NCBI RefSeq assembly: GCF_008065115.1
Contig: NZ_CP042913.1
Location: forward strand, 319,211 to 383,210
DNA length: 64,000 nucleotides
Reading direction: 5' to 3'
Source of the DNA: Bythopirellula goksoeyrii
GTDB taxonomy: Bacteria > Planctomycetota > Planctomycetia > Pirellulales > Lacipirellulaceae
In this document: piece after piece, positions 44,327 through 53,443 of the stretch
Numbering within the stretch: position 1 is the stretch's first letter
Layout: each line of letters opens with the position of its first letter
The notes under the pieces: model-generated
Database searches by the model: none
The model's input: the letters and a program-made list of their open reading frames with translations, nothing else
Told to the model about the DNA's origin: nothing
Translations under genes and position numbers: made by a program

Positions 44327-46765
44327 TTACCGGCGTAAGGCAAGCAACTCGTCGAGCAGTTGCTGCACCGCCGTGATCACTCGGGCACCCCCTCGATATT
44401 GGGTGGAAGCCAGGATCAATTCTATCAGGTTCTGCCCAATGTCTGTATTGGAGAGCTCGACTGCCCCCGCGGTGATGTTTCCTAATCCGTTTGCACCTGG
44501 GTCGCCCTGAATCGGCAACCCCGAGTTCACGCCAGCGGAAAACATGTTGTCGCCCACTTGCTCCAGACCACCATTGTTTGCGAATCTCGCCATACGTAGC
44601 TGTCCCAAGTCACGCGAGCTACCGTTACTGAACACTCCCTGTATAAGGCCCGTCTCGGTGATGATAAAGCTCGATAATGTGCCGGCCGCGAAACCATCCT
44701 GGCGACTCGCACTTAATTCGTTGAGCCCCGTACTCAGACCCGTCACTTGTGAGAAATCTAACTGGAAGAGCAGGGGAGAGGCTGAGGGGGACTCCCGCCG
44801 ATCGATTGCGACCGTATCTTCTGTGACTGAGATAATCGCGCCGTTGCCATCGGTCTTAATCACACCAGTCCCGACGATCGTGCTGTCACCTGTTTCGGGT
44901 TCATTATCAGGTGAGGTGGCAATGTAGCGGAACTCGGCACCATTATTCGTCTTGCGCTCCAAGACCGTGGTGACCCGAACACTCAGGGGGATACCGAGGC
45001 TGTCATAAACCACGAACTCGGCGGAACCTCCTTCACCATTGACTGGCGCGGAATCGGGATTGATCGAAGTGAAATCAAAGGGGAGCGATGATATCGAGCC
45101 TGATAGATCCGTCAACTGGAACCCGGACAGATTGATATCAAGTTCATTCTGCACACCCATATTTGAGGTGAACTGCAGTCGACTATCCTGAATCGTGCCA
45201 CCATAGTTGACCGAACCTGGGAAGGAATCCTCGTTGGCAGTCTTAAGGACACCCATCGATTGTTCCATGAAGGAAATCAAGTCTCCTACGGTCGTTGTAC
45301 TGGTGATTGTGAATTCTTTGGTGGCCAGATCGCGACCTCCTTTGTTGCCGGTGAAGTCCAATACACCTTCTTTGAAGAGATTGGTGTAGTTTGAGCCATC
45401 GCGTGTGACAACATCCACCAAAGGCAGAGCAAAAGAAATCTCAGGACCATCGAGATTAATCTCCGGCGCAGATGCGATTGCTGAATCGGGGGTATTGTCG
45501 ATAAAGGAAATGTCGCCTGCACCAAATGCAGCCACTTGAGTAGGAGTGAGCTCTCCTACCATGCGGAATTCATTTTGACTGTTTGCCTGATTGCGATAGA
45601 TTCGTACCCCATCGAAGCTCCCTGAGTTCGGATCATTGCTAGGCGAGGGAATATCATCCAGGCGGATACGTGGACTAGTCGTGCCGTCCGCAGATACCGG
45701 TCCAAAGCGAGCCGAGGGTCGCGTTTCGAGGCCGCTGGTGGAGTTGTAGTAGGTGACGTAATAGCTATAGCTGCCATTGTCGAGCCCCCCTGAAGCAAGC
45801 GATGCTCCGAGTGAGCCTGTGTCTAACGTGTCACTGTAAGAAGTCGTTCCTGAGGAAATTGAATCAACGAACCTGAAGTCATCGTCACCATTGAGATCTC
45901 GATAGATACGGATGTTTGTAAACTCACTCGTCCCCGCTGGTTGAGGGATCGAGCTGAGGTTGATCTGCCCAGACCCACCAGCGGATAGATTGATTGTACT
46001 GGTAACGTTGGAAGCAGGCCCTTCATTGCCATCTCCATCAACAAATGTCACTCGATAACGATAGTTGCCATTGGCAATGCTCCCACCGAGTGTTGCTGAA
46101 ACAGACGTCGTTTCATTCGGTTTGGTCAGTGCACTGGCAGTTGAAGTATTCGAGGGAATCTCTTTCGTGCCATCGCTGAGAACATCGGACTGGATGACAC
46201 CTGGTTCCGAACCAACTTCACCGTTGGGATCGAGCGCCCCTTCTAGATACACATTCTCAGTGGGCTGCGCGACCGCTGCTGCTCCCAGGGGAATGCTAAT
46301 CGGCCTGAGACCGGTTGGCTGGATTTCAAAGTTAGAATCCACACCAAAACCAAGGACACGTTGGCCTGTGCTGGTGACGATCTCGTTGTTCGCATTAGTC
46401 TTGAACTGGCCATTGCGCGTGTAGAGTTGCTTTCCACCAGCCCCTTCGACGATGTAGAAGCCATCTCCTTGGATCGCCAGATCCAAGGGATTGGAACTGA
46501 TTTCTACAGTACCCTGCGTAAACTTTGGCGAAATCTCGGCCACCTTAACACCCAGACCGACCTGCCGTGGATTGGTCCCTCCCCGGCCAGTAGTAGGAGC
46601 AGAGCCTATGCTCTGAGTCTGCAAGAACTGTGTTGCAAAATTAACGCTTGATTCTTTGAAACCCACCGTCTGCGAGTTGGCAACGTTGTTGCCCGTGACA
46701 TCGATGGAAGTCTCGGCAGCGGTCAACCCCGTTAATGCCGTACTAAGTGCGGATTGAAGTCCCAT
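44327..46765 (-). CDS. flgE: Flagellar hook protein FlgE, enlarged
   Basis: FlgE builds the hook. The 812-residue product is twice the length of E. coli FlgE. The N terminus (STALTGLTAAETSIDVTGNN) and C terminus (LIELILASTQYRGGARVI) have the usual rod/hook/filament coiled-coil motifs. Between them are two extra modules at about residues 233-325 and 331-425, each with NG.Y.Y.VT, a G.E segment, and VRIYR/IRIYR followed by S..D; they look like FN3/Ig-like domains. They would decorate the outer hook surface. An AGGAG site lies eight bases before the ATG. The gene follows flgD by 126 bp. Confidence 0.93.
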   Translation of the reverse strand: MGLQSALSTALTGLTAAETSIDVTGNNVANSQTVGFKESSVNFATQFLQTQSIGSAPTTGRGGTNPRQVGLGVKVAEISPKFTQGTVEISSNPLDLAIQGDGFYIVEGAGGKQLYTRNGQFKTNANNEIVTSTGQRVLGFGVDSNFEIQPTGLRPISIPLGAAAVAQPTENVYLEGALDPNGEVGSEPGVIQSDVLSDGTKEIPSNTSTASALTKPNETTSVSATLGGSIANGNYRYRVTFVDGDGNEGPASNVTSTINLSAGGSGQINLSSIPQPAGTSEFTNIRIYRDLNGDDDFRFVDSISSGTTSYSDTLDTGSLGASLASGGLDNGSYSYYVTYYNSTSGLETRPSARFGPVSADGTTSPRIRLDDIPSPSNDPNSGSFDGVRIYRNQANSQNEFRMVGELTPTQVAAFGAGDISFIDNTPDSAIASAPEINLDGPEISFALPLVDVVTRDGSNYTNLFKEGVLDFTGNKGGRDLATKEFTITSTTTVGDLISFMEQSMGVLKTANEDSFPGSVNYGGTIQDSRLQFTSNMGVQNELDINLSGFQLTDLSGSISSLPFDFTSINPDSAPVNGEGGSAEFVVYDSLGIPLSVRVTTVLERKTNNGAEFRYIATSPDNEPETGDSTIVGTGVIKTDGNGAIISVTEDTVAIDRRESPSASPLLFQLDFSQVTGLSTGLNELSASRQDGFAAGTLSSFIITETGLIQGVFSNGSSRDLGQLRMARFANNGGLEQVGDNMFSAGVNSGLPIQGDPGANGLGNITAGAVELSNTDIGQNLIELILASTQYRGGARVITAVQQLLDELLALRR

Positions 46766-46891
46766 ATTGATTTCTCCTGTATTTGGAGTTCGTAATTTGA
46801 ATGGTGTTCCGGATGCTCAAGCTTCCGGTATTGTTTCTCTGTCATCAGTAGTTAATGGCTAGTGGATTCCACTCCAAGTTTCGCAATCCCT

Positions 46892-47650
46892 TTACCTTGG
46901 TGGACGAATCTCACCTACATTGTTCAGGCTTACTTCAAAGCTGCGGTTCGGTTGATCAATCAGTTGTGGAGTTCGTGTGAGGGTTGCCCCAGAAAGTGCA
47001 TCATCGCGTGTGGTGTCCAGGTAACTCGAAGTCTTGCCATCATTGAGCGAGCCAACATAGAAGTAGGGACCACTGCCATCTGCCTTGCTGCGATAGATTT
47101 GCTTGGGGCGATCCGTAATCGGCAAATTGCTAACTAGGATTGATTGTTCATCCTCAGGAACATCCACGGGTTCATCGGTTTCTACTCCTAACAGCACACC
47201 ATTCTGATCCTCCCAAACAATTCGATAGCTGTATTTGCCAGCTTCAAGTTCTCCCGGCTCATCTGAAACAGCGACTTTCGAGCCTTCCTCAAGATGCAAT
47301 TTCGGCTGGCCGTTCGTTATCGTGATGCGATTTACCAATCCCGTGACACGTTGGTTGTCGTCGGAGATCGCTTCGATTTCAGCCCCGATCAAGCTGGTGG
47401 CACTCGTAATGTTTTGTCCCAACAGAACCGCATCGAGCGTCGACGTCAGTTTCTCCGTAGCTCCCACCTCACGTATTTGGCTGATTTGCGCCAGCAATTG
47501 GTCGTTCTCCAACGGATTGAGTGGATCCTGATTCTGCAACTCGGTAATCATGAGCTTTAGGAAATCATCTAGATTCACGTCGTTGATCGCACTGGCCGCA
47601 GAGGCACCGCTGCCGCCGGTCGAATTATTAAGGTTCGTGACTTGGGACAT
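46892..47650 (-). CDS. flgD: Flagellar hook capping protein FlgD
   Basis: FlgD caps the growing hook. The 252-residue product has the conserved N terminus: DFLKLMITELQNQDPLNP and NDQLLAQISQIREVGATEKL (in parts). The C-terminal part, from about residue 138, has an FN3-like pattern (GKYSYRIVWEDQNG, then KQIYRSKADG, then SSYLD) close to the extra modules in FlgE. The region before it (GQKLHLEEG-type) corresponds to the usual Tudor-like domain. Confidence 0.92.
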   Translation of the reverse strand: MSQVTNLNNSTGGSGASAASAINDVNLDDFLKLMITELQNQDPLNPLENDQLLAQISQIREVGATEKLTSTLDAVLLGQNITSATSLIGAEIEAISDDNQRVTGLVNRITITNGQPKLHLEEGSKVAVSDEPGELEAGKYSYRIVWEDQNGVLLGVETDEPVDVPEDEQSILVSNLPITDRPKQIYRSKADGSGPYFYVGSLNDGKTSSYLDTTRDDALSGATLTRTPQLIDQPNRSFEVSLNNVGEIRPPR

Positions 47651-47692
47651 AGGTTCAGTCTCTTTTGGGAAAGGGAAAACCCTCGTGATGTG

Positions 47693-49090
47693 TCAAATTC
47701 TAACGTCAAGACTATCTGACGAATGACTAGTAACAGCGCGAGTTGTTCGTGGGGTGATGACTTCTGAATCATCCTTCATACGTTTGCGTTGAGTCATACT
47801 GCCCCGGTTAGATTCGTCGCTGGGCTGACGATCTTCCGCACCCGACTGGCCTTGTCCGCCCTCGCGGCGAATATCGACTTCAAATTTCTCGATACGGATG
47901 TCTTGATCTGCCAACCGCTGACGCAATGCGGGCAAGTTGTCGAGCAAGGTGTTTCTAGCTTCAACTGTTTCGGCTTCCAACTTGGCGGTGAGTACACCAT
48001 GACGAACGGAAATTTCAATCTTCAGCGAGCCCAATTCCGGCGGACTTAGCCGCAACTGGATTTCACCATCATTTTGCTGCGCTGAACGAAAGGCGTTCGC
48101 CACTCGTTGTACAAACCGACCCCGGTCGACCGTCGGAACAGCCGTCTCACTTCCCGCGGGAGGACTGGAAGCTTCGGTCCGATGTTGATCTGCCGTTGGC
48201 ACCAGCTGTACGACCGATGCATTGGAAGAATTCTGTCCTGAAGTAACTGCTGAGGAATTGTTATTCGAAGGTATCGTTGAGGAGTCGGTCGCTTCTCCAA
48301 CAAGGGGCGTCAGTTTTTGTATTGTCACACCGGAGTCAATTTTGCTCTTTTCTCCAGGCAGAAGAATCTCTTGCAAGGCCCCAGACTGCTCCTTGGATTC
48401 TCCCTGCAAATGTGAATCTTCTCCCGCTCCGGTTGATGCATCACTCTCGCGTGCATGATTGGTAGGATTTCTTCCCGGCTGATTGGGCTTCTCTGCGTCA
48501 TGTGATTCGGGAATCTGCACCGTCGATACTCGCGATTCACCCTTAGCCTCCTGGGCCTCTTCGAAATCAGTCCCTTCTTCCTGCACCCCGTCGGTATTTG
48601 TTTCGACGGCGGTTGTATTGAGAGATGACTTTAACTCGGACTGCTTAGGTTTCTGTTCGCTACTGACGGTGTCACTCTCCAATTCTTCATTCTCAGCACT
48701 TGCCTCCTTCGGTATGGTCTTTTCAAACTGCAATGCGACGGCAGCGTCGGAGAGAACTACCTCATCCTGCTTGTCCTGCGTGTCATCGTTAGTCGGGTTC
48801 TTCTCACTCGTAAGAGGCTGTTCGTTTGTCGTATCTTTCTTATCATCTTGATCAGGAGTACTCGAGGCTTGCTCTTGATCAGCTTGTTCAATCGTCTCGC
48901 TCTCAGGAGCGGGTTCAGACGGGGAAACTTCTGGCTCTCGCTTGGGAGCAGATTTTTCGGTAGTCGCAATAGGCGCTGCTGCCTTGTGCATATAGAGATC
49001 GAACTCTTTAGAACTGCCCGATGCTCCCCCTCGTGCCGTGGGCGCCGGAGCGGCGATTGACAACAGATTGTTGATGGGAGAGGATTTCAT
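47693..49090 (-). CDS. fliK: Flagellar hook-length control protein FliK
   Basis: The 465-residue protein has a long, disordered middle rich in Glu, Ser, Thr and Asn, which would act as the ruler, and a C-terminal Flg_hook domain (about residues 335-420) with LRLSPPELGSLKIEISVRHG and LPALRQRLADQDIRIEKF. FliK measures hook length and triggers the FlhB switch. It lies between the MotE-like gene and flgD, as in many flagellar operons. Confidence 0.9.
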   Translation of the reverse strand: MKSSPINNLLSIAAPAPTARGGASGSSKEFDLYMHKAAAPIATTEKSAPKREPEVSPSEPAPESETIEQADQEQASSTPDQDDKKDTTNEQPLTSEKNPTNDDTQDKQDEVVLSDAAVALQFEKTIPKEASAENEELESDTVSSEQKPKQSELKSSLNTTAVETNTDGVQEEGTDFEEAQEAKGESRVSTVQIPESHDAEKPNQPGRNPTNHARESDASTGAGEDSHLQGESKEQSGALQEILLPGEKSKIDSGVTIQKLTPLVGEATDSSTIPSNNNSSAVTSGQNSSNASVVQLVPTADQHRTEASSPPAGSETAVPTVDRGRFVQRVANAFRSAQQNDGEIQLRLSPPELGSLKIEISVRHGVLTAKLEAETVEARNTLLDNLPALRQRLADQDIRIEKFEVDIRREGGQGQSGAEDRQPSDESNRGSMTQRKRMKDDSEVITPRTTRAVTSHSSDSLDVRI

Positions 49091-49131
49091 GGGATTCCGT
49101 GGAGACTCGTGATTTCGAGTCTGTTTCTCAA

Positions 49132-49830
49132 TTACAGGTTGTCTTGCGTTTTGAGTTTGTTGAGTTCGTTTAGCTGGTTTTCCACATAAGGTCTCACAGG
49201 ATCTCCGTCCAGCATGTGCTTATGCAGATCTGCCAGGATATCGAGGTCTTCTGGCTCAAATGTCTTGATGATGTCGCTCCGTTTCTTGGGACTCATACCG
49301 TTAAGGATCAATATGACCTGCTGCATACGATGTTCGTCCCGCAGCATCTTGATTAACAATGGCTTTGCCTGTTTTTTGGGATGCATGTTTTGAATCTGTT
49401 CACGAACTGATCTGAGCCCGTCGTCGAGTGCTTCCTCTTTGATTTTGTTCAGAAATTGCTCTACCTCCGAACTGTAAGTTTGGTATCGAGCGTTTGCCGT
49501 ACTAAGCTGCTTCAACTGGGCGTTAAAGTCTTCCATCAATCGGAGTAGATCGTCTCGTTTCGCCTGAAGTTGCAGGGTGGCTATTTGCGCATCTTCCTGG
49601 CGGCGCTCAAAAGAAGCTTCCTCGGGAGGAACATCCAATTGATCCTCAGAGTGGGACTCCGCGATCTTGTCGAGATTCACATCATGCAACACTGCCACGA
49701 TGTGGAACATTTTCTCGTCATCAAGTTTCCCTGTGTTGCGAAGATACCCATAACCGCCAACTGCCGTCAGGACGGTAGCTGTCGAAAGGAAACCTACCAG
49801 CGGAAAGATAAATCGAATCAAAGTGGACAT
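49132..49830 (-). CDS. MotE-like flagellar chaperone/MgtE-N-like protein
   Basis: The 232-residue protein has an N-terminal membrane helix (FIFPLVGFLSTATVLTAVGG), a coiled coil (about residues 80-150) and a C-terminal helical region (LILNGMSPKKRSDIIKTF and EPEDLDILADLHKHML) like the MgtE N domain. This layout matches proteins annotated MotE between fliJ and fliK in many bacteria. MotE has been linked to stator function and to MotC folding in rhizobia, but the role here is an inference. The gene overlaps fliJ by 13 bases. Confidence 0.7.
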   Translation of the reverse strand: MSTLIRFIFPLVGFLSTATVLTAVGGYGYLRNTGKLDDEKMFHIVAVLHDVNLDKIAESHSEDQLDVPPEEASFERRQEDAQIATLQLQAKRDDLLRLMEDFNAQLKQLSTANARYQTYSSEVEQFLNKIKEEALDDGLRSVREQIQNMHPKKQAKPLLIKMLRDEHRMQQVILILNGMSPKKRSDIIKTFEPEDLDILADLHKHMLDGDPVRPYVENQLNELNKLKTQDNL

Positions 49831-50276
49831 ACACTACCCTCCTGTTGGCAGCGCGAGGCCACTTCATCCATTAGCTTGGCCTCTGCAAGTTGCTGTTTCC
49901 GCTCATGCTCATCTCGCTGCCGGTCACAGAGCTTCTCCAAAACTCGGACCTGTCGATCCGCTTCGACGACAGCTTGGCGACGAGTTTCAGATTCTTCGGC
50001 CAACAACCGCGACTGATCGCACATGGTTTTTCTCTGTGCGAGCAATACCGCGTGATACCGTTGGGCAGTCAAGAGCCCATTGACATCCACCGCGCCGCCT
50101 GCAACGGCCTTACGGCGTGACGCCTCTAGTTCTGCTAATTCTCCATCCACCTGCCCAATTTGTTGCTCCAAAATCTGCTGCGCCTGTATCGCTTCGGCTA
50201 ATTTCATGCGTAACTCGTCGCGATGTATCTCGCGGAGTTTTTGCAGTGTCGCTAGTCGAAAGTGAAATCGAGTCAT
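49818..50276 (-). CDS. fliJ: Flagellar export protein FliJ
   Basis: The 152-residue, all-helical protein has the FliJ N terminus (RFHFRLATLQKLREIHRDE) and continuous coiled coil. FliJ is the stalk-like partner of the FliI ATPase in flagellar export. It starts 14 bp after the fliI stop and overlaps the next gene by 13 bases, consistent with coupled translation. Confidence 0.88.
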   Translation of the reverse strand: MTRFHFRLATLQKLREIHRDELRMKLAEAIQAQQILEQQIGQVDGELAELEASRRKAVAGGAVDVNGLLTAQRYHAVLLAQRKTMCDQSRLLAEESETRRQAVVEADRQVRVLEKLCDRQRDEHERKQQLAEAKLMDEVASRCQQEGSVCPL

Positions 50277-50290
50277 GGAGGTTTATCGCA

Positions 50291-51637
50291 TTAAGCTGGA
50301 ACGGCAACCGCCGGTGTGGTTTGTAGGTGGTTTGTACAAGTTTGGGCCAACGCGGTTACGGCCCCTTGGACCTCAGCAAGTGATTGGTGTGTGTCAACCG
50401 TTTGACGCAACAACTCATGAATCGCTTCTTTCATGGCAACAGCGACGTCCAACTCACGGTTCGTTCCTTTGCGGTAGGCACCAATCGACAACAGATCTTC
50501 GTTGTCGTGCAGCAACGACAGAAGTTGCCGCAGAGTTCGCACCGATTGTTGATAATCGCGAGGAGTGATATCGGTCATCAACCGGCTGATACTCCGCAGC
50601 ACGTCAATGGCAGGGAAATGGCCTCGCTCTGCTAATCGCCGCGACAACCACACATGCCCGTCCAGCAGTCCTCGCATTGTATCGGCAATGGGTTCGTTCT
50701 CATCGTCACCTTCGACCAATACTGAATAGAATGCTGTGATGCTTCCACGCTTGGTACGGCCAGCACGTTCCACTAGTCGGGGCAACATACTGAATACCGA
50801 CGGAGGAAACCCACGAGTAGTAGGAGGTTCGCCCGCTGAAAGACCAATTTCCCTTTGGGCAAGTGCAAAGCGTGTCACGGAATCCATGATCAACAGCACA
50901 TTCTTGCCGGCGTCACGGAAGTACTCAGCAATCGAGGTGGCCGTGAAGGCTGCCTGCACGCGAAGCAACGCTGGATCGTTGCTCGTGGCCACGACGACCA
51001 CGCTCCGTGCTAAACCCTTAGGCCCCAACTCGCGCTGAACGAATTCATTTACTTCACGACCACGTTCACCAATGAGTCCAATTACCGCAACCTCAGCATC
51101 GGTGTAGCGGCCCATCATGCCCATCAACACGCTCTTGCCGACACCCGAACCCGCGAAGATTCCCAACCGTTGGCCGCGACCACAAGTAAGTAATCCATCA
51201 ATCGCGCGAACCCCCGAGGCGAGGGGAGTATCAATACGCGGTCTCTCGGTGGCTGGCAGAGGATCGCTTTCCAAGGATCGCCGTTCTGGTAACATAGGCT
51301 GAGGGCGACCGTCGATACAACGCCCCCGAGCATCCACCACGCGTCCAAGCAGGTTTTCCCCAACTCTCAATGTGCGGGTCGTCCGTATGAGTCTTACAGG
51401 GCTGCCTCGTCGGATACCCTCCATTCGGCTCAGTGGCATGACTAGCGTGTGCTTGTCTCGAAAGCCAATCACCTCGGCTTCAATCGATTCGCCTGATTGT
51501 TTTTCAATGTTCACCACGGCACCTACAGGCACAGGCAAGTCAGCCACAGCGGCGGTTAGGCCGATGGTCTGGGCCACGCTGCCGGTGATACCGGCAAGCA
51601 AGGCAGAATCGAGATGGGGCGAATCAATGTTTGTCAT
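50291..51637 (-). CDS. fliI: Flagellum-specific ATPase FliI
   Basis: The product has 448 residues from the ATG at 51637; a TTG at 51652 would add five residues. Walker A is GIFAGSGVGKSV with K168, and the family blocks GERGREVNEFV, LLIMDSVTRFALAQREIGLS and GEPPTTRGFPPSVFS are all present. FliI drives or assists protein export with FliH and FliJ. Gene order fliH-fliI-fliJ is canonical. Confidence 0.96.
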   Translation of the reverse strand: MTNIDSPHLDSALLAGITGSVAQTIGLTAAVADLPVPVGAVVNIEKQSGESIEAEVIGFRDKHTLVMPLSRMEGIRRGSPVRLIRTTRTLRVGENLLGRVVDARGRCIDGRPQPMLPERRSLESDPLPATERPRIDTPLASGVRAIDGLLTCGRGQRLGIFAGSGVGKSVLMGMMGRYTDAEVAVIGLIGERGREVNEFVQRELGPKGLARSVVVVATSNDPALLRVQAAFTATSIAEYFRDAGKNVLLIMDSVTRFALAQREIGLSAGEPPTTRGFPPSVFSMLPRLVERAGRTKRGSITAFYSVLVEGDDENEPIADTMRGLLDGHVWLSRRLAERGHFPAIDVLRSISRLMTDITPRDYQQSVRTLRQLLSLLHDNEDLLSIGAYRKGTNRELDVAVAMKEAIHELLRQTVDTHQSLAEVQGAVTALAQTCTNHLQTTPAVAVPA

Positions 51638-51661
51638 ATGTTTGGTCAGCAAACGAGAAGT

Positions 51662-52339
51662 TCAGCTCATCTCCTCGGCGAGTCGTTTCAGTTGGGTTTC
51701 CAATTGCATGTCAACAGTGCCAAATTCGGTTTCAACTCTGCAGCCGCCTGAGGTAATCGTTTCATCGGGCACGAGTCGTGCTGGTGCGGCGGGGCTCAGG
51801 ATTTCTGTCAGCCGCTGAATTTGGTCTCGCAGCGTGGTCAAGTCCGTGGGATTCAAGTGAAGTGATATCTCGGCAGCTCCACCTGCCAATTCGAGTGATT
51901 CGCGAATCCAGTCCAGCGATATCTCAGGTGTAGCACTTATTTCACGTCGTACGATACGAGCGGAGATCGCACATGCCAGATCGACGATGGCTCCCTCCCA
52001 ATGCCGCTCCCAACTTGATCGCGAATCAACAATTTGGCCTACCGCAGCCGCGAGGGCAGGGGAGAGGGTGCGCATTTGCTGGGCAACTTTCTCATCTAAA
52101 ATCTTCTCGACAGCCGCGTGGGCGGCTTTGCGTCCCGCTTCTTCTGCTTGCGAACGGATAGCGATTGCTTCTTGTTTTGCCTTCTGGACGATCTTCATTG
52201 CCTCGGCGCGCACTTGATCGAGATAATTTTCCGCCTGCCCTGAGAAGTCGGTCAGGTCATAGGCCACCTCGCGCAGCGGTACACCAGTGGTGCGAGCCTG
52301 TGTCTTGTTCTTGATAATGGTGGCCATAGATAGGGTCAT
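51662..52339 (-). CDS. fliH: Flagellar assembly protein FliH
   Basis: The 225-residue protein has an N-terminal helical coiled coil rich in Ala, Glu and Gln (EAMKIVQKAKQEAIAIRSQA) and a C-terminal domain with DPDLTTLR-like sequence (LNPTDLTTLRDQIQ) and TSGGCRVETEFGTVDMQLET, typical of FliH/V-ATPase subunit E. FliH regulates the FliI ATPase. The start may instead be the ATG at 52327, four codons further on. Confidence 0.9.
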   Translation of the reverse strand: MTLSMATIIKNKTQARTTGVPLREVAYDLTDFSGQAENYLDQVRAEAMKIVQKAKQEAIAIRSQAEEAGRKAAHAAVEKILDEKVAQQMRTLSPALAAAVGQIVDSRSSWERHWEGAIVDLACAISARIVRREISATPEISLDWIRESLELAGGAAEISLHLNPTDLTTLRDQIQRLTEILSPAAPARLVPDETITSGGCRVETEFGTVDMQLETQLKRLAEEMS

Positions 52340-52342
52340 CCG

Positions 52343-53434
52343 CTAGTTGTGAAGTAGGCTCTCTGCAAACAAAATTTCTTGCTGAGCTGCCAGGATGTCG
52401 CTCAGTCGAGTGGGGCCAATTTCTCGCAGGGATTTGCGGAATTGCTTCGCCTCTCGACGCGACCGTCCAGCAAGAACTCGCTTCATCAGCTTTTCACTTG
52501 CCCCAACTAGCGCTAGGCACACGACATGGGACTCGCATTGGGAAAGCGCTCGAAGTAAACGGCCTTTGTCTAGAGATTCCAATTCAATCAGACATTGCTC
52601 TGTCGTGTGATTGGCAAAGGGATTCTTTGGCTCGTCTTTCGTGGGTGGAAGAGGCTCTACTACAGTCGGCTCGAATCTTGGTTCCGAATGGTCAACAGGG
52701 AGTGTTACTTTGCCATCAGTCACCTGTGTTGGTGATTGAACTTGTTCTCTTGACAATCTAAGAGCAAAAACAGAGTTTTTCTTACTAAACTCGGTGACCA
52801 TTCTCTCCCGCTGATCTGACGGGGTCTTGCTCATGATCCTCTCTACCAGATCCATTCCCGCATTCATCCGCAGTTTGCGCTGACGCTCTTCAGCGATCCA
52901 ACGAGCGACTTGCGACTCAACGACCTCGACGCTCTCTTCGTCAATGGTGTCGAGTTCGGCCAACCGCTGCATCACATCGGCTTGGTCGGACGGCGAAAAC
53001 TCACTAAGGACATCGACGGCATGTTCTGTCTCAAGCCGCGACAGGACCAATGCAATGGTTTGAGGATGTTCTCCGACGAGCATATCCACAATGAACGAAG
53101 TGTCTGCTTCGGAGAGAGTCTCCAAGGGACGACGGTTCGGAACGGCACTGGGTGCATAGTCGCTCTTGCGAATCCGATCCTGCAAAGAGATATCTAGTTC
53201 AACCCCTTCGTTCTGTGGTTGAGCAGATTGAGCCAGACTGTGGCGAAATTCTGCCAGAATTGTTCGTTCTTCTTCGGGATCGATATCAGTGAGCAACTCA
53301 ACACGCTGACGCACGATAGCCGCCTGATCGGCCGGCAAGCTTCCTAGTACTCGTTCGCTCCACTCAGAGTCGAGGCTCGCAACAAGTATGGCAACTTTGC
53401 GAAGTGGATTGTCCTGGATTGTTTCGTTCATCAT
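52343..53434 (-). CDS. fliG: Flagellar motor switch protein FliG, atypical C terminus
   Basis: The 363-residue protein has FliG N, middle and C domains. The FliM-binding block reads EHPQTIA (normal EHPQ). In the C-terminal torque domain (GRSRREAKQFRKSLREIGPTRLSDI, residues 323 to 347, in parts), R327 and R343 match E. coli R281 and R297. The acidic pair D288/D289 is replaced by K334/S335, and K264 by V310. The protein ends about 20 residues after this helix. It would be the rotor ring that contacts MotA. The gene lies between fliF and fliH with very short spacing. Confidence 0.9.
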   Translation of the reverse strand: MMNETIQDNPLRKVAILVASLDSEWSERVLGSLPADQAAIVRQRVELLTDIDPEEERTILAEFRHSLAQSAQPQNEGVELDISLQDRIRKSDYAPSAVPNRRPLETLSEADTSFIVDMLVGEHPQTIALVLSRLETEHAVDVLSEFSPSDQADVMQRLAELDTIDEESVEVVESQVARWIAEERQRKLRMNAGMDLVERIMSKTPSDQRERMVTEFSKKNSVFALRLSREQVQSPTQVTDGKVTLPVDHSEPRFEPTVVEPLPPTKDEPKNPFANHTTEQCLIELESLDKGRLLRALSQCESHVVCLALVGASEKLMKRVLAGRSRREAKQFRKSLREIGPTRLSDILAAQQEILFAESLLHN

Positions 53435-53443
53435 AGTCTACTT

